Shown here in pieces: positions 46,268 to 59,415 of a stretch of 64,000 bases of DNA; the stretch's first letter is position 1; each line of letters opens with the position of its first letter. Under the pieces are notes generated by a model. It worked only from the letters and a program-made list of their open reading frames with translations, was not told the DNA's origin and ran no database searches. This DNA comes from Thunnus maccoyii. Taxonomy: Eukaryota; Chordata; Actinopteri; Scombriformes; Scombridae. The DNA is taken from assembly GCF_910596095.1 (NCBI RefSeq), contig NC_056546.1, positions 20,364,425-20,428,424 on the forward strand. Reading direction: 5' to 3'. The position numbers and the translations under genes were made by a program.

Positions 46268-48701
46268 ATGGCCACAGGCGCTAGTGAGTGTCCCGGGAAG
46301 GCCAGTCAGCACCGGGTGGATCACCTCCTCAGCGCGGTGGAGAGTGAGCTGCAGGCCGGCAGCGAGAAGGGCGACCCCACGGAGAGGGATCTGAAAGTTT
46401 CCCTGGATGAGAGCGAGCTCTGGCAAAAATTTAAGGATCTAACTAATGAAATGATAGTTACAAAAAATGGCAGGTGAGCGTAAATGCACAAATATGTAAG
46501 CAACATCTTTGGCTTCATAGATAGATAAAACTAATACTGTTAATAATTTAAAACTAATACTTTTTCTTGTTATTCTTCTTACCAAGGCGCATGTTTCCCG
46601 TGTTGAAAATGAACGTGTCTGGATTGGACCCGAACGCCATGTACTCTTTTTTGCTTGACTTCGTATCTGCGGACAACCACAGGTGGAAATATGTGAATGG
46701 GGAATGGGTCCCTGGAGGAAAGCCTGAACCTCAGACTCCCAGTTGTGTGTACATCCATCCAGACTCTCCAAATTTCGGAGCGCACTGGATGAAAGCTCCG
46801 GTCTCCTTTAGCAAAGTCAAACTCACCAATAAACTGAACGGAGGAGGTCAAGTAAGGAGAAGATGTTGTTGCATGATGTACTTTTTTCATATAGGAAAAG
46901 AAAAACATTTTTCCGTGATCTTTTGCAAATTCAATGTTTTAATTGGATTATCATTCAAGCTTATGGGGCATATGATCTCTTATTTTCTCAGATAATGTTA
47001 AATTCCTTACACAAGTACGAGCCACGCATCCATATAGTGCGGGTTGGAGGCCCGCGGAGGATGATCACCAGCCACTCGTTCCCAGAGACACAGTTCATTG
47101 CAGTAACAGCGTACCAAAACGAAGAGGTGGGCAAAAAGATATTTTTCACTTAAAAATAATAATAGTAATAATAATAAAGTGTATTGTGAGCGTACGGAAT
47201 GTGTGCGTAATTTACGCACAGCATTTACGCACACTTTGGTTCATCTTCTCTGTTTTTTATTGAAGGCAAACCACGACGCTAATGATGTTTCTTTGTTGTC
47301 TGTTTGGATTTTAGATAACTGCTCTAAAAATAAAGTACAATCCTTTTGCCAAAGCCTTCCTGGATGCAAAGGAAAGGTAAGAATACACACAAAGTTTTTA
47401 CATTTTCTTGATGTCTTCAAGCTTTGGGAAAGTATATCATCAATCATTTTATTTCTGCAGAAGTGATGACAAAGACATGAAAGAAGATGCAAATGACAAC
47501 CAGCAGTCAACTTACTCTCAATGTAACTATGACACTACTTTTTAAAAAAAATGATTGATCTGATTTCATTCAGCACTTAGTGGTTCTCATGTGTTCCCAT
47601 CATGTCCTCTACCCTCTGTGGAGCCAGTAGGTGGCTGGTTTATTCCAGGCGCAGGTTCCCTCTGCCCTCCTGCCAGTCCTCACAGTCAGTTCGGGAGCCC
47701 CATCTCTGTCTCGCCGTCCCACGGCTGTGAGCGCTACTCCACGCTGAGGAACCACCGCTCTGCCCCCTACACCAGCCCGTACACCCATCGGACCAACTCG
47801 CCCAGTGAGTGACCAACTCCTCTCACCCTCACCTTCATACATCCAGGAATTACACCACTTCCTCCTCGGCTATTAACAAGAAACTCAAACAAATGTTGCT
47901 GAGCGAGGAATGTTCTGCATTCCTCTTGCTTTTGTGTGAGTGGAGCCACAGAGCTGTAAACAGTCAGGCTTCCCACGGGGAATGTATGGACACACATCTT
48001 TGGCTGTCACTATATAATACTGCTATCAGAGAAACAAGGCCTGATGAGTCTATATGATACATCATCATCTCTTCTTTGATTTCTGACAAATATATTCAGA
48101 ATAAACGTGATTTATGTAACTCATTGCTTCTCATTGTGTTACAGCTGGCTACTCTGATAACTCTTCAGCTTGTCTGTCGATGCTTTCAAGCCACGACAAC
48201 TGGTCCGGTCTACAGATGCCGACACACTCTAGCATGATGCCCATGGCCCACAATTCCCCCTCTGGTACCAACTCAAAGTATGTGTATTCCTTCTTTTTAG
48301 ATGTAACTGATTCAACACACTTAAAAATGTTCTTTTATGGGCACCATTTTTGAATAAAAGCATAAGTAGCACCTCTAAAATATCCAAAGAGGAAATAAGT
48401 GACAAGTTTTCTGTCTCTCTCTCTCTAAAGTCAGTACACCAGCCTGTGGTCTGTGAGTAACTCGCCCCTGACTCCAGTGTCCCAGACTGGGGGGATAAAC
48501 AACAGTCTGAGCTCCCAGTTCCTGCGAGGGTCCAGCAGCCACTATCCAAGTCTGTCTCACTCAGTCACAGTGCCCTCCTCTGGCTCTCCCATGTACGACA
48601 CCGGCACAGCCACAGAAGTGCACGACACAGCTCAGTACGACACTTCTCCACACGGGCGACTATCTTCAGCCTGGACTCCTGTTACCCCTCCGTCCCTGTG
48701 A
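46268..48701 (+). CDS. tbxtb: Brachyury T-box transcription factor, complete
   Basis: T-box transcription factor needed for posterior mesoderm and notochord. It binds TCACACCT-type palindromes in the nucleus. Coding exons: 46268-46473, 46587-46851, 46992-47126, 47315-47376, 47461-47522, 47628-47804, 48145-48277, 48431-48701. They total 1311 bases, 436 residues plus stop (human 435), with phases consistent throughout. The N-terminus has [18 protein letters not shown]. The T-box runs from about residue 40 to 220 with [82 protein letters not shown] and [20 protein letters not shown]. The C-terminal activation part keeps [39 protein letters not shown] and [11 protein letters not shown]. The exon 6 acceptor was chosen at 47628 because it gives LGGWF as in zebrafish Ta. 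[11 protein letters not shown] resembles tetrapod T and tbxtb more than zebrafish tbxta. The paralogue name rests on this and on synteny. Confidence 0.95.
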
Positions 48702-49768
48702 GGGAAATGTCTCTGCAAGCAAGCTGGGAGAGAGACGGCAGTGAAATGTTTTGTCTTCTTGACTGCAGGATGTTTGATCTGCTGAGACTTTAAGGAAGAA
48801 TCAACCCCAAATTGAAAAGATTTTTATTAGTTTCAAAATCAAATTTCACAGGCAAAATACTCTTGTAAGGTTTTGGTAAACTTGGATTAATTCAAGATCT
48901 TCACATTCCAAGATTTTTGCACTTTTTTCGATTGGCTCTAACAAAAAGCAGATGAGGCTTTTGAGTTTTTAAACTCAACATGCTTTCATTTGCATAAATA
49001 ACCTAGAAAAACAACAAGATGAACATGTTTGTTTTTATTATGTATGTTGATCGGATGCTTTTTATTCAACATACTGTAGTAGAAAAAGTGTATTGTAATG
49101 TTTGTGAACCAAAATTAAATTTTGAATCTGCTTATATTAAGCATAACAAGATACTCAGAGCAGTAAACTAAAAGATGTACATCTGAAAATGTTAAATGAT
49201 TTTAAACATTGTTTATAGTGTAAATGAGAAAACAATCCTGCTGTACCTCATGAGGCATGAGGTTTACCATGTAAATAAGTTAAGCTTTTTGTACCACAGC
49301 GACGCTGTTTGAGATCATATGCTCCAGATTATTTTAAAATACAATGAAAAATGTAATGTAATGTAATTATTCTGCTATGCAGATGATACACAACTTTTCA
49401 TATCATTAAAAACATGTTGAGGTCTCTCAAATAGTTGTTTTTGAGGCTACATGACATTAAAAACTTGAATGTGTTCCTGTTACTCATAGTACACTACACT
49501 GCTCTTTAAGCATTTATCAGCACTGACGTTTCACTAGCAATAGTAAAGCACTGGTCTCAAGGATCTCCAACACAGAAACTAAATACTGCCAATTGAGTTC
49601 TGCAAATTCATACACCTTTGTCACAGCAACCTTTTCTTTGCCCATGTAGTAGGACCAATTCACAGACAAATGGAGCATTATCAGATTTCTTGTCCCCGTT
49701 TAATTCATCCTTATATTTCTGGCTATGCACTATCCTCCAATGGGCAGTTTTTGAATTATTACCTACAA

Positions 49769-49900
49769 CAGTGGTTCACAATTCAGGTTCAGGACCTCCA
49801 GGGTTCCTTTAAATCAAGAGAGGTCACCAGCAACATAACCATCTGATTTGACTGCAGTTCCTAAGGTGAAAAAAATGGGGAAGTGGTCTTATTTCAATTT
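49769..49900 (+). repeat. hAT-like MITE end fragment
   Basis: CAGTGGTTCACAATTCAGGT followed by TTCAGGACCTCCAGGGTTCC resembles the left end of CAGTGGTTCCCAA-type hAT MITEs in fish. No matching inverted right end was found nearby, so it is a fragment. The right boundary is approximate. Confidence 0.4.
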
Positions 49901-52042
49901 TATTAGCAGTTCTTGACAACATTTCTATAAAATCTTTGGATGTTAAATCACTTTCCCTAAATTAAATAGAAAAAACAACAACATTAAAAGCCAACTTTTA
50001 AAGCTCCACTAAAACTCAATCTGACTTCTGTGTTTGTTATTTTTTTCTCTTTCAAATGAACATTCAGTCAGCTATTTTGATAAAATGAACTTTAATAATG
50101 CTGCTTTCATCTGAAGGAGTTGACAACAACAATGTAATTAGAAAATGCACCTTAAGCTAAAATGAACCTGAATTTCCAAAAGCAACAAACCGTTTTTATA
50201 TATTGTTGTTTATATATAGTTTTTACATTTCATTTCAACACATTATTATTTCTGTATAATGTTGAAATCAGTGTTGTACTCATTTACCCCCAAAATATAC
50301 ACATATGTTATCGGCTACCTCAACTCACCCTCAGTATTTTGCACATATGGGTGCGGAATTACATTCATGTACTGTATATCTGAGGGAGGGGGTTTGACCG
50401 CTGACACTGTAGAGACAACTGTGTGTGGATGTCAGGGTGAGAAACCCTACAGCCCTCTCACCCTGTTTCCATTTACATCTCTTTGTCACGAGTCTCCTGG
50501 GTCTCAGATCTTTTGATGGCTGTCAGTGTGAAGTGCATTTTTACTCAAAGAGATACCAATCTATATCATAATCAGTTCAACCACCTGAAGCCTAATGTTC
50601 TCTATATATACTTAAATAGCTTAATCTGACAACAGCACAGACTGTATTCAGTATCTATTTGCTTGTTGTAGTGCCTCAGTAAAGCTGTATGACACTGAAT
50701 TACATATCAATACATTACAATTAACATCTTATAAAAACAATTGTTGCTCTTTGCATCATTCCCTTTAATTAAGAGATGCAGAGGGGCCAAAGAGGTTAAG
50801 ATGAGAATGACATTTCCATATATTATTTTTTTTATATTATTTATTGTTTAATAATTTGTTTAGCTTTTGTTTGGTAAAAATAGATCTCTATGTTATATTC
50901 AAGTGAAAAGTATTGAATATTCACTTGCAAAAATGTTTGCATTGAACAATCATTTGAAGACTTTAGTGGAGGATTACTGGCTATTTCATTTGTAAACCAA
51001 TTCACTATTAATATAACAGTACTGCACTGTGTTATATCCCCCTTTTAAGTTTGCATAAAGCTTTTAGGCAGCATCCTGTCATACTGCCCAGACATGCATT
51101 TTGTTAATTAGGTGAGAAAAATGTATTAAGTCCTGTCAGTACCAGCATAACATGAAAATGACTTTAATACATACAACAGTTTGTTTCTGTGTTCATGCTT
51201 GTGGCTGTCTCAATGGATTCACAGCAATATTTTTTACATTATTTATATATTAAAATCTGGTCATTTATAATAATATATGACAACAACAAATCCTAATTCA
51301 ACATGATAGGACCTTTTCTTCATCCTGTTAAAATATCTTTACTATGAGCGTGGACACCTTTGTACACCTTACTGTTGTAAAAACATAATCTCGGATCTCT
51401 CACCGTTTAAGATCCCCCCCAGACATAATCTACTCCTCCTCCCTCATTAAAAATCCAGAATATATAAATGTGCAAATATATTTTATTTCAGAAGTTTAAG
51501 TGCCAGACACAAAATTATCCCCTGCTTCACTGAAAAGTCAATTCACCGTGTATGTGCACTGGAGGCTTCAAGTTTCCACATCACACTTGTATAAGTTGAA
51601 TTTTGGACCAGGATTGGTTTCCAAACTAGTTGTGGTGTCACAAATCCTGCTTGTAGGCTCTCTCCTAAAAATCAGATTTTCATTGAGCACAGAGAAGATT
51701 TCCACTTTCAGCAGATGAATGTGAAAACACCCCTCTAGTGTCAAACTCTACACATCCATCATTCTGCACAGTGACGCTCAAACATTCAACCGTAAGAACA
51801 AGAAGAAAAACACATTTTTGAGTAGGAGGGCTTTAAGTAAACTGCCACAATCTGGATCTTTTTGGATCTGGGTCACCACATTTGTGATATCAAATGAGAG
51901 TCTTCCATAATTTTGGCCCCAGATATTTCTAAACTGATCAAACTTGCTTCCACAGCAGAAAATAGTCCGAGCACCACAGGAATTTCTTGCCCTAAATTGA
52001 GCCTCCAAGGCAGCATTTCCTTTCAGGCTGTTTATCATTTTC

Positions 52043-52320
52043 TCAGAATCAGAATCAGAAAAACTTTATTGATCCCTGCAGGGAAATTGGGGTTTTTTTT
52101 GTTGTTTTTTTTTTACAATTGCTCAATAGCTAGGAAAGAGGAAGTAAATAAGTAAAAGGGTAAAAACTACTATAAAATAAAATAGTAATAATAATAAATA
52201 CACAGAAGTAAATAGAAAAATGTACAAATGCAAATATGCAAAAAGTAAATAGCTCAATTGCTCAACACACCGTCAGTAAAGAGGAAGTAAATAGGTAAAA
52301 AGCTGCCTCCTACACTACAA
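52043..52320 (-). mobile_element. LINE 3' tail (CR1/L2-like), antisense
   Basis: On the minus strand this ends with GGGATCAATAAAGTTTTTCTGA followed by TTCTGA repeats (as cagaatcagaatcagaaaaac on plus), a typical tail of fish CR1/L2-group LINEs. Upstream in the element a block around aagaggaagtaaata is present twice (about 52135 and 52279). No reverse transcriptase frame remains, so it is a 5'-truncated copy. Confidence 0.6.
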
Positions 52321-54451
52321 TGGTTCAAAACTAATCCATGACCACAATGCTAAGCTGAACAACCTAATTACACCTAAAGATAACAATTTGATTATCAGTG
52401 TTAGACAAGACAAGATAGTCTCTGAACCCATCAGATCAGCTTCCCATCTTTGCATTGATTGACACTTTGTTTCTCATTCTCCTCCTCATCCTCAGTGTCT
52501 GATAACAGTGTGTCTTCCTCTGAGTCAATAACTGTAATCATTTGACAGGTCTCTACAGATATTTATAATAAATAGGATCAATGATGGATGATTCCTTATT
52601 TGTTGGGAATTGCATTGCATGTTGCGTCAGTTGCTACTGGAAGGCCATCATGCAGGAGATAGTTGATGCCCTACTATATGGTGTTGCTGACGGTGGACCT
52701 TGTATGACCTTCAGAGACTCAACAAAGTTCTCTGTTGAGCCATCAGTCCGCAGATACAGTCCAGACCTGAATCAACTGACATCCAGCTCCAGATTGCTGT
52801 CAGCAGAACATTTTACGTGGCAGCCTTTCTCTCTGCTGTTTGTGAGCTGTCGGGATGCTGTCATGTTGGTTATTTAAAGCTTGATTGACATGTGAGAAGA
52901 GGCAAAAAAGAAGTTTTCACAATCAGGGGAAAAGACAGATCCAAAACACAGGAATCTCCTCTGTGTGTCAGGAAGTCAGGAAACCCAAAGAATCCAATGT
53001 CAGTGTTTTGCTGAAAACATTTGCTGTAGTTTAGATTCATATGTTGAATTCAAGGCCGAGGTCAACAAACAGCTGGGGTTACCACACTGTGTATAGAACA
53101 AAGTATTTATTGATTATTAACATCTTTTTAATAAGTGTATGTATTTCATCAGAACTAAGAGTTTTCTCATATTTCAACGCCTGTTTATCAGTTCTATTTT
53201 GAGCAGGTTGTGATTTTGCTTTTAAAACCTGAATGGTAAACTTGATAGGCATCTGTTTCCTGAAGTATCATTTGTATTAAATTAGACACTAATCAAGTTT
53301 TTTTCATTGCAAAATAACATGTATATTAGCTCAGATTGTCACCCTCAAGCTCATTGCTAACCAGATGTTCCAGTTACAGTTCAGAACAACCATTTTCCTT
53401 TAATGGCCAAGAAAGAGGGGATTTGTTTTTTTTCTTGCAAGATTTGATTCAGTCCCAACTCATTAAGCATCATTTAGGCGAAACATTCTCTGGAAACTTT
53501 CTATAAAAGTTCTGCACAATGCTTCTTAAACAGAGATGATGACAACATTAATGTGTAGGGCAGATTTGAATATTGAGACAGTGCAGAGCAGTTGAGCTGA
53601 GAAAGAGTTAGAGAGGCTTTATGGCTGAAGTGAAGGCAAGGTCAGCCAACAGGAACAAGAGTCCATTCAGCCCAGAAGATCAAGGTCAGTGTATAAGGAC
53701 ATCATCACATCCTCCCCCTCACAAGCAGCAACCACAGACTGACATGAAGGAACGGACATATAATCCACTAAGTCAGATACACAACTGACTAATGTCTCTG
53801 AGCGTCTCACTGAATAAAACGGCTTCTGTCTGTGTGGTTAATGTGTCACCATGTGTGCATCTTGTGTGTATCCAGCGTGGCTGTTCGTCCACGCACAAAG
53901 ATATTAAAGCTGAGTATTAATACATATCAGTATCGAATGAATCTACACAGACAAGGCGTATTACCTGTCATGTAAGTAGTGATAATACTAAAGAGAGGGG
54001 ACAACTTTTGTCATTCCTGTGCAGGTTAATGTCCATAAACACTTATATGTATTTTTCTATGTGTTTTATAAATAAATAGATGTTGGATCTTTATGTTCTT
54101 TATAGATTTATGTTGATTGCTGTTATAAACTATTACAGATGCAAAAGGAAATTGGAGGGAAAAGCATCATCATCTTACTGTGCGATGATATACAATCATT
54201 CAGTCCTTGTAATATGCTGTAAGAGTCAATTATATGTGCTACACCCTTTTCTTATTATAAGGAATAATATTTAAAGGAAGAAAGGATAATGGGGCATCTA
54301 TCAAAAAAAAAAATCTAAAAATGAAAGCATGGTATTTCTCTAAGCCTAATAATCCCATTATGATCCCAATGAAAAAAAAACGCTCTCTGTCAAAGCAGGG
54401 AGCATTGACGCAAGCATGTCTTGACGTCAGTAGCTGCAGTGAATGGGGATT

Positions 54452-54520
54452 GGGAGGTGGGGAGGAGGGGAGGAGGGGGGGGGGGGGGGCGGAGAGAGAG
54501 AGGGAGAGAGTGAGAGAGAA
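54452..54520. repeat. Purine-rich run with 15 G and (GA)n
   Basis: GGA-rich sequence leads into 15 consecutive G (54475-54489), then GA repeats. All purines lie on the plus strand, so triplex or quadruplex structure is possible. Length may be misassembled. Confidence 0.75.
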
Positions 54521-56183
54521 AGGAGTGTTTGCCTTCAGAAAATACCACGAAATACCAGCGTCAATGGTATGAATGCAACTGTAACTGCAAGGAAACCGCC
54601 GCGGATGTGCGCACAGATACACGAAAAAAAAAACAACAACAGCTTTTTAATTTCAAAACTATTTGCACTGACATCCAAGTGACACATTTGGAGAAACAGT
54701 ATAGGTGCTGCACTGGAAATCTAAACCAGATGTAGTAGATGGAAAATGATCCCCTGACCGGGAGTGTTCATAAATAAATCAGCATATGAGAGAATGAATA
54801 GAGGAGGGAGGGAGAGGGGGTGGTGAGGTTTGCTCAACTGGTGGCAGGCACCCATCTGTGACTTTCCTGAAAGAAAAATGAATGTGTGAAAGTAGAAGTC
54901 AGGTCTGTGCAGTTTTATCCAACTGGTTATCTCTTAAAACTCCCCATGCACGCACAGTCCTTTGTTGGCTTAGTGAAAGAGGAGTGCTGATTTTTTTCTT
55001 TCTTTCTCTGGCACTCAGAGCTGAGTCGACCGGAGGGGAAAACTACCATCAAGCAATCTGTAAAAGCCAGACCGGTGGCGTCATTGCCTCCTCTGTAGTA
55101 CGCGCAACACCACGACTCTCCTGCTGCATTTATTCACAGCTCAAATTGCTCTGTGGCTCCCGCACACTGAAGTGAAAGCAAACCTGCTCGTCCAAAGACT
55201 GGTCCTCAGAACACAATGCGTGTTTGTTCGATTTATGTTACTCTGGCACATGGATTAGGAGGTTTTGCGCAAGAAGTGTCAAAGGCAAATAGAGTATTTT
55301 CTCCTCGTCGCTGGACTGATGGTGTTGTAAAAGAGAAGGTATTGTACCGCGCACTCCCCCTACACCACTTCTGTAGTACAGTGTCTCCAGTTTTAGGAGG
55401 AATCCTCTCCTCCTTCACAGATGTTGCCGGAGAGCATTTTTTACCCGCAACTTAGTGTGCAGTTCAAATGTTGCCGGGAGGACACATGCTTTTGGTGTAC
55501 TTTAGTGTGCAGACCACGTCCAGATAATCTCAGTTTACATTGGCCTTTACTCTTCAAGATACCCAAGAGTTCCCGTTGTGTCGCCTGTGCGTCATCCATA
55601 CCTGATTAGACTTGTAGTCTGACGTCGCCGCAAACCATTCATGCAAAACACCTCATACGACGTTGAAAATCTGAATTGGTCCCTTTTAAAGCGTGAGCAA
55701 AACCATCCGGAGTGACGAAAACCACTTTTTCTTTTCATAAAGACGCGGATCAACAAGTTGCCCTCAGTGCGTAATTTCCATCTGAGCGGGGTTCAAACAT
55801 AATCCGCGTCACACGTGATCAACAAATTACTTTAGCTGTAAATATTTCTCGTTTGTCAAGAGAAATAAGTCCCTGACTGTCCGTGGAGACGCATCTTGTT
55901 CGATTGCGGCGGGAATCAAAAGCAGACCGGCTCCATGCCTCGCTGCGTCTCCAGATGCTCGGCTGGCGGCTGGCCACCACATGGTAACTTTGCGCACACC
56001 GCACGCTGGAAAGAGGACATATAGAGAGTGGATCAATGGGACTGATATTTATTCGCATTTCTCTTCTCGCCTCCCCCAGACTGTTGTGTGTGTTTTATAT
56101 CCTGCTGGTTGAAGGTGTCTCGCGTTATCAGCAGATATCGACTCTGCGGTGGATAGATCCATCACTCGAATAGGGAGCAGCAA

Positions 56184-56256
56184 ATGTCGAAGAAACGGAA
56201 AAGTCCTGACGACCAGGGCTTTGAGGAATCTCCGCCTGCAGGATGCAGCGATCAAG
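56184..56256 (+). CDS. Candidate first coding exon, possibly pde10a
   Basis: An ATG opens a 24-codon frame (MSKKRKSPDDQGFEESPP...) that ends in a good donor (CAAG/GTAGGA) in phase 1. It is preceded by about 1.7 kb of CpG-richer DNA with in-frame stops, as for a 5' UTR and promoter. In human 6q27 the next gene after TBXT on the same strand is PDE10A, a cAMP/cGMP phosphodiesterase with alternative far-upstream first exons. The identity therefore rests on synteny, not on recognisable sequence. No second exon was found before the window ends, which fits a long first intron. The exon is short and basic with no known motif. Confidence 0.4.
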
Positions 56257-57902
56257 GTAGGAGTCACGGTCAGAAATGACAGTCTCAGAGTTGAAGTGTA
56301 GCACAGGGTGCAGGAATGTGATTCCTCTAACCTCTAATATCTCTACAGAGAGTGTGTAGGAAGCACAGTTTTATTGCAAAGAAAGTCAGAGATACAGAGT
56401 TGGTCAAAGCATAATTTGTCAGGATGCACTGTAATAACTCTATGAATCCATACTGTATTAGAGCTGTACAATGAAATATCCATATTGCGTCTATCCTCCA
56501 AAAGTATTTTGATCCCTAGAAAGCAATCTTGTGTGTTGCTGCGGATTACTTTTTATAATCTCCTATCAATCCTCAGTGGAGTCACATTTGTGTGACATTA
56601 CGTTTGGTTTCAGAGCAGAGTTTCATATTCAGCTACAGGAGGAAGTGTACTGTAGTTAAATACAAACTGTGGCATCAGAGTCAAAGTTATAGAAGCTGGA
56701 TGATCTCAGCTAGACTGGTAGCGTGCCTGTCACTCAGGGAAAGAAAGACCTGTTGATTCAAAACTGAAATGTGCACATATGCAGTATACTGATCTGCCTA
56801 GATTCTTAATTTGAGTATAGTTGTCATTCTGGAGTTAATTTGTTGAAGCATTGTGCAGATTCAGTGGGATAATCATAGCCAGATCTACCATCAGGGTGTC
56901 CCTGGTGTGCACCCAGGGGCCCGGCATGCTAATGGGGTCTTTCATGTGCACAGAAAACACTAAAAAAAATCTGCTGTTGCTAAATGCTGTGGTTAAAAGT
57001 GGCAACACAACAGCAGAGAACACTCTGACATTTCCATTGGCAAATCCAACAAAACAAAAACACATTTTCATTAACTAAAAAAGATTAATCAAAGTTGATA
57101 TTCTGCTCTGACACAGAATGAAGCTGCTACACATATTAACTGTGATGTTACAGGTCAGGTCCCTTTAGGATTAAACACCAGGGAGCATGTGGACGTCTTA
57201 ATCCAGGATGATCGGTGATTTAGTATTAAATATAAATGTGGGTGAATTGTTGTGTGATCACTGTATAGTGAACAATAGCCAGTATTTAAAAAATGAGTCC
57301 TGTTCTAAGAAATATGTTCTACTTTCCTCAAAGTGCTGTGATCTCATGTAACTTAGTCTGATACCACTTACTCTGATGTATACCGTGAGTTTGCATATTG
57401 ATGATTTACGTAGTCAAACTCAGTACAGCTGGGTTTAGTTTCTACTGCATCCTTGATTGTGTCATTGAAAACTCTCCAGTTTATCCTTTAGCTGAAATTC
57501 AAGCATCTCTTTATTTCAAGAGGCAGCTTTTGAAATATGGTACCTTGTGCTGCAGCGTGGATGCTATTATGCTGGCAAACACATGACAGGAGTTGTAAGT
57601 TCAAGGCCAATAACAGCATCACCTTCAAGCAGAGCATCATGCCTGCTTGTGTGAATAGTAGAGTAACAATGGAAATGGATTACATGAAGATTAGGCATGT
57701 GTGGAGTTTCCTTCACATCACTTATTCAAGTTTAAAATCATGTTTACGTTGGGAAAAATACAGATCAGTAATTAAGCACGTATACATCATTTCATCTCTT
57801 ACTTTTTATCTCTTTTTAGAGACTAAATCACATTCATTTTACCTTTGAAACTCTGAATTTACTTATGTTTTGTGTAAAATGGAATCTTTGAAATACAACT
57901 CT

Positions 57903-59015
57903 TTAAAGGATCAGTTCACAAAAAACATCTCACTTGTAAGTAATATCCATACAGATGGATAAGGGTTTTATTTGCCCAGGAAATATCTGCCTCCACCCCA
58001 ATACAGTAGTGGAAAATGGAATTTTGTTTGTCATGCCATGAAAAATTAGCCTGATCGTTAGATTGAATTTCCGATTTGTTGCTCTTTATTCTTTCAGCCT
58101 GACAGTGTGTTCATGTTAGCAGATTTCTTGTTTGGTGGATGAAGGGGTGGTTTTGTTTCTCCACAAACAATCAGTAGTGACAGATCCGTCATTTTTAGTT
58201 GATGCAGGAGCTGTGATAGCAGTTGCTAGGAGCCGTTAACTCAACATCCAGCAATCCAAAAACTTTAGAGTTGATTTCTGTAGTCAGCTTACAAAAAAAT
58301 GTAAAAAACTGTCCTCCCAAGACAGACGTCACATATCTCCCTCTGGAGCCATAAATTGTTTTATAACTTGTCCACTTTTTTTTTTGCAGAAATTCTTCCA
58401 AAGACTTATAAACAGACTTTGATGTGTAAAATTGGAGGAGTGCCCCATTCACCAAGTTGTTTTTGTGCGTAAACCTAACTAAACCTCAACCATAATGGTG
58501 TAAGATCAGAAAACAGTTTTTGTGTCAGTCTGGAGGAATGTAACCACTATTTTTTTGTTTATTGGACTTGTACAGCTGGGTCAATCTCATCAGTGCTCCT
58601 CGTTATTTTTGTGACTATTTTTCTGTGGCTATTTTTCATGGATGAAGCTAGCGAGTTTTGCAGGAAGATGATGTGGACATTCTTAATCCCACCTACTGAG
58701 CTCCGATTGGTCAACTGCTTCTCCAAGTGGCAGAAACAACCTTCAATTGGCACATTACAAGTATTTGAATGTCTGAACAGATCTGAGATGTGGGGTCAGG
58801 GACACTGATTCTGGAAAAAAAATGTTGCTGTCGAATTTTTTAATGTAATTTTTCAGTGCTGTGGACGTCCATTTACCTACATACATTGTATTGAAGAGGC
58901 AAAAATCTCAGGGACAGATTTCTTAAAAACAAAGCCTATCTACATGGCAAGACACCACTCAGAGTAAAATATGTTTGTTTTGTTTTTTTGTAATTTGGGG
59001 GAACTGACACTTTAA
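57903..59015. mobile_element. TTAA-ended non-autonomous element, 1.1 kb
   Basis: The left end is TTAAAGGATCAGTTCACAAA; the reverse complement of the right end is TTAAAGTGTCAGTTCCCCCA. They share TTAAAG and TCAGTTC in register. Both ends include TTAA, the target used by piggyBac-type transposons. Phrases inside (ctgcctccaccccaatacagtagtggaaaatggaat, split here) resemble an abundant percomorph repeat as I remember it. No transposase frame is present. Confidence 0.55.
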
Positions 59016-59149
59016 GATCTCAATATAAACTCATGAACGCAGGCCAGGATTTAGTATATACAGTACAGTTTTTACAGTTTTTGGATTATCATTCTGTGGG
59101 ATTATATTTCTGTTCTGGGACTAATCATTGGTCACCTTACTCTCACCAT

Positions 59150-59415
59150 AGCACTTTATATATATAGTTCTTTATAGTAAATATATAGTTTTATATTTTT
59201 TATATTTTAGTTGTATTCAATTTTTTTATTTATGGATCTGATCACTGCACAGATTTGAATTGCTATTGATATTGTAGTTGATTGTTTTCTAGCTAGTTTG
59301 ATATTGATACATATTTTTCTTTTTTTCTCTACCTCTTACTATATCTTGCAGCCTTTGCACATCAATTTCCCTCGGGATCAATAAAGTACTATCTTATCTT
59401 ATCTCTCTCTTATCT
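59150..59415 (+). mobile_element. LINE 3' tail (CR1/L2-like), sense
   Basis: It ends in CCCTCGGGATCAATAAAGTA followed by ATCTT-type repeats. Upstream is the T/A-rich segment with cactttatatatatag that precedes such tails in fish CR1/L2-group LINEs. This copy is 5'-truncated with no coding part. The left boundary is approximate. Confidence 0.6.

Larger units (their letters stand above)
48702..56183. other. 7.5 kb gap after tbxtb
   Basis: This begins with the tbxtb 3' UTR; ATTAAA-type words occur at several points to about 49460. Most of it is AT-rich and without exons. From about 54400 to 56180 it becomes GC/CpG-richer, with a G/GA-rich run and many CpG words. That pattern fits the 5' UTR and promoter of the exon called at 56184. 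Enhancers of tbxtb may lie here, but none can be read from sequence alone. Confidence 0.5.

Noticed and set aside
46439-46908. Minus-strand frames opposite tbxtb exons 1-2
   Set aside because: Shadows of the T-box exons; no independent support.
52581-52877. 98-codon plus-strand frame in the gap after tbxtb
   Set aside because: No recognisable motif, no promoter or poly(A) context and no splice continuation.
54239-54622. 127-codon minus-strand frame
   Set aside because: Made largely by the purine-rich simple repeat, which reads as proline/serine/leucine runs.
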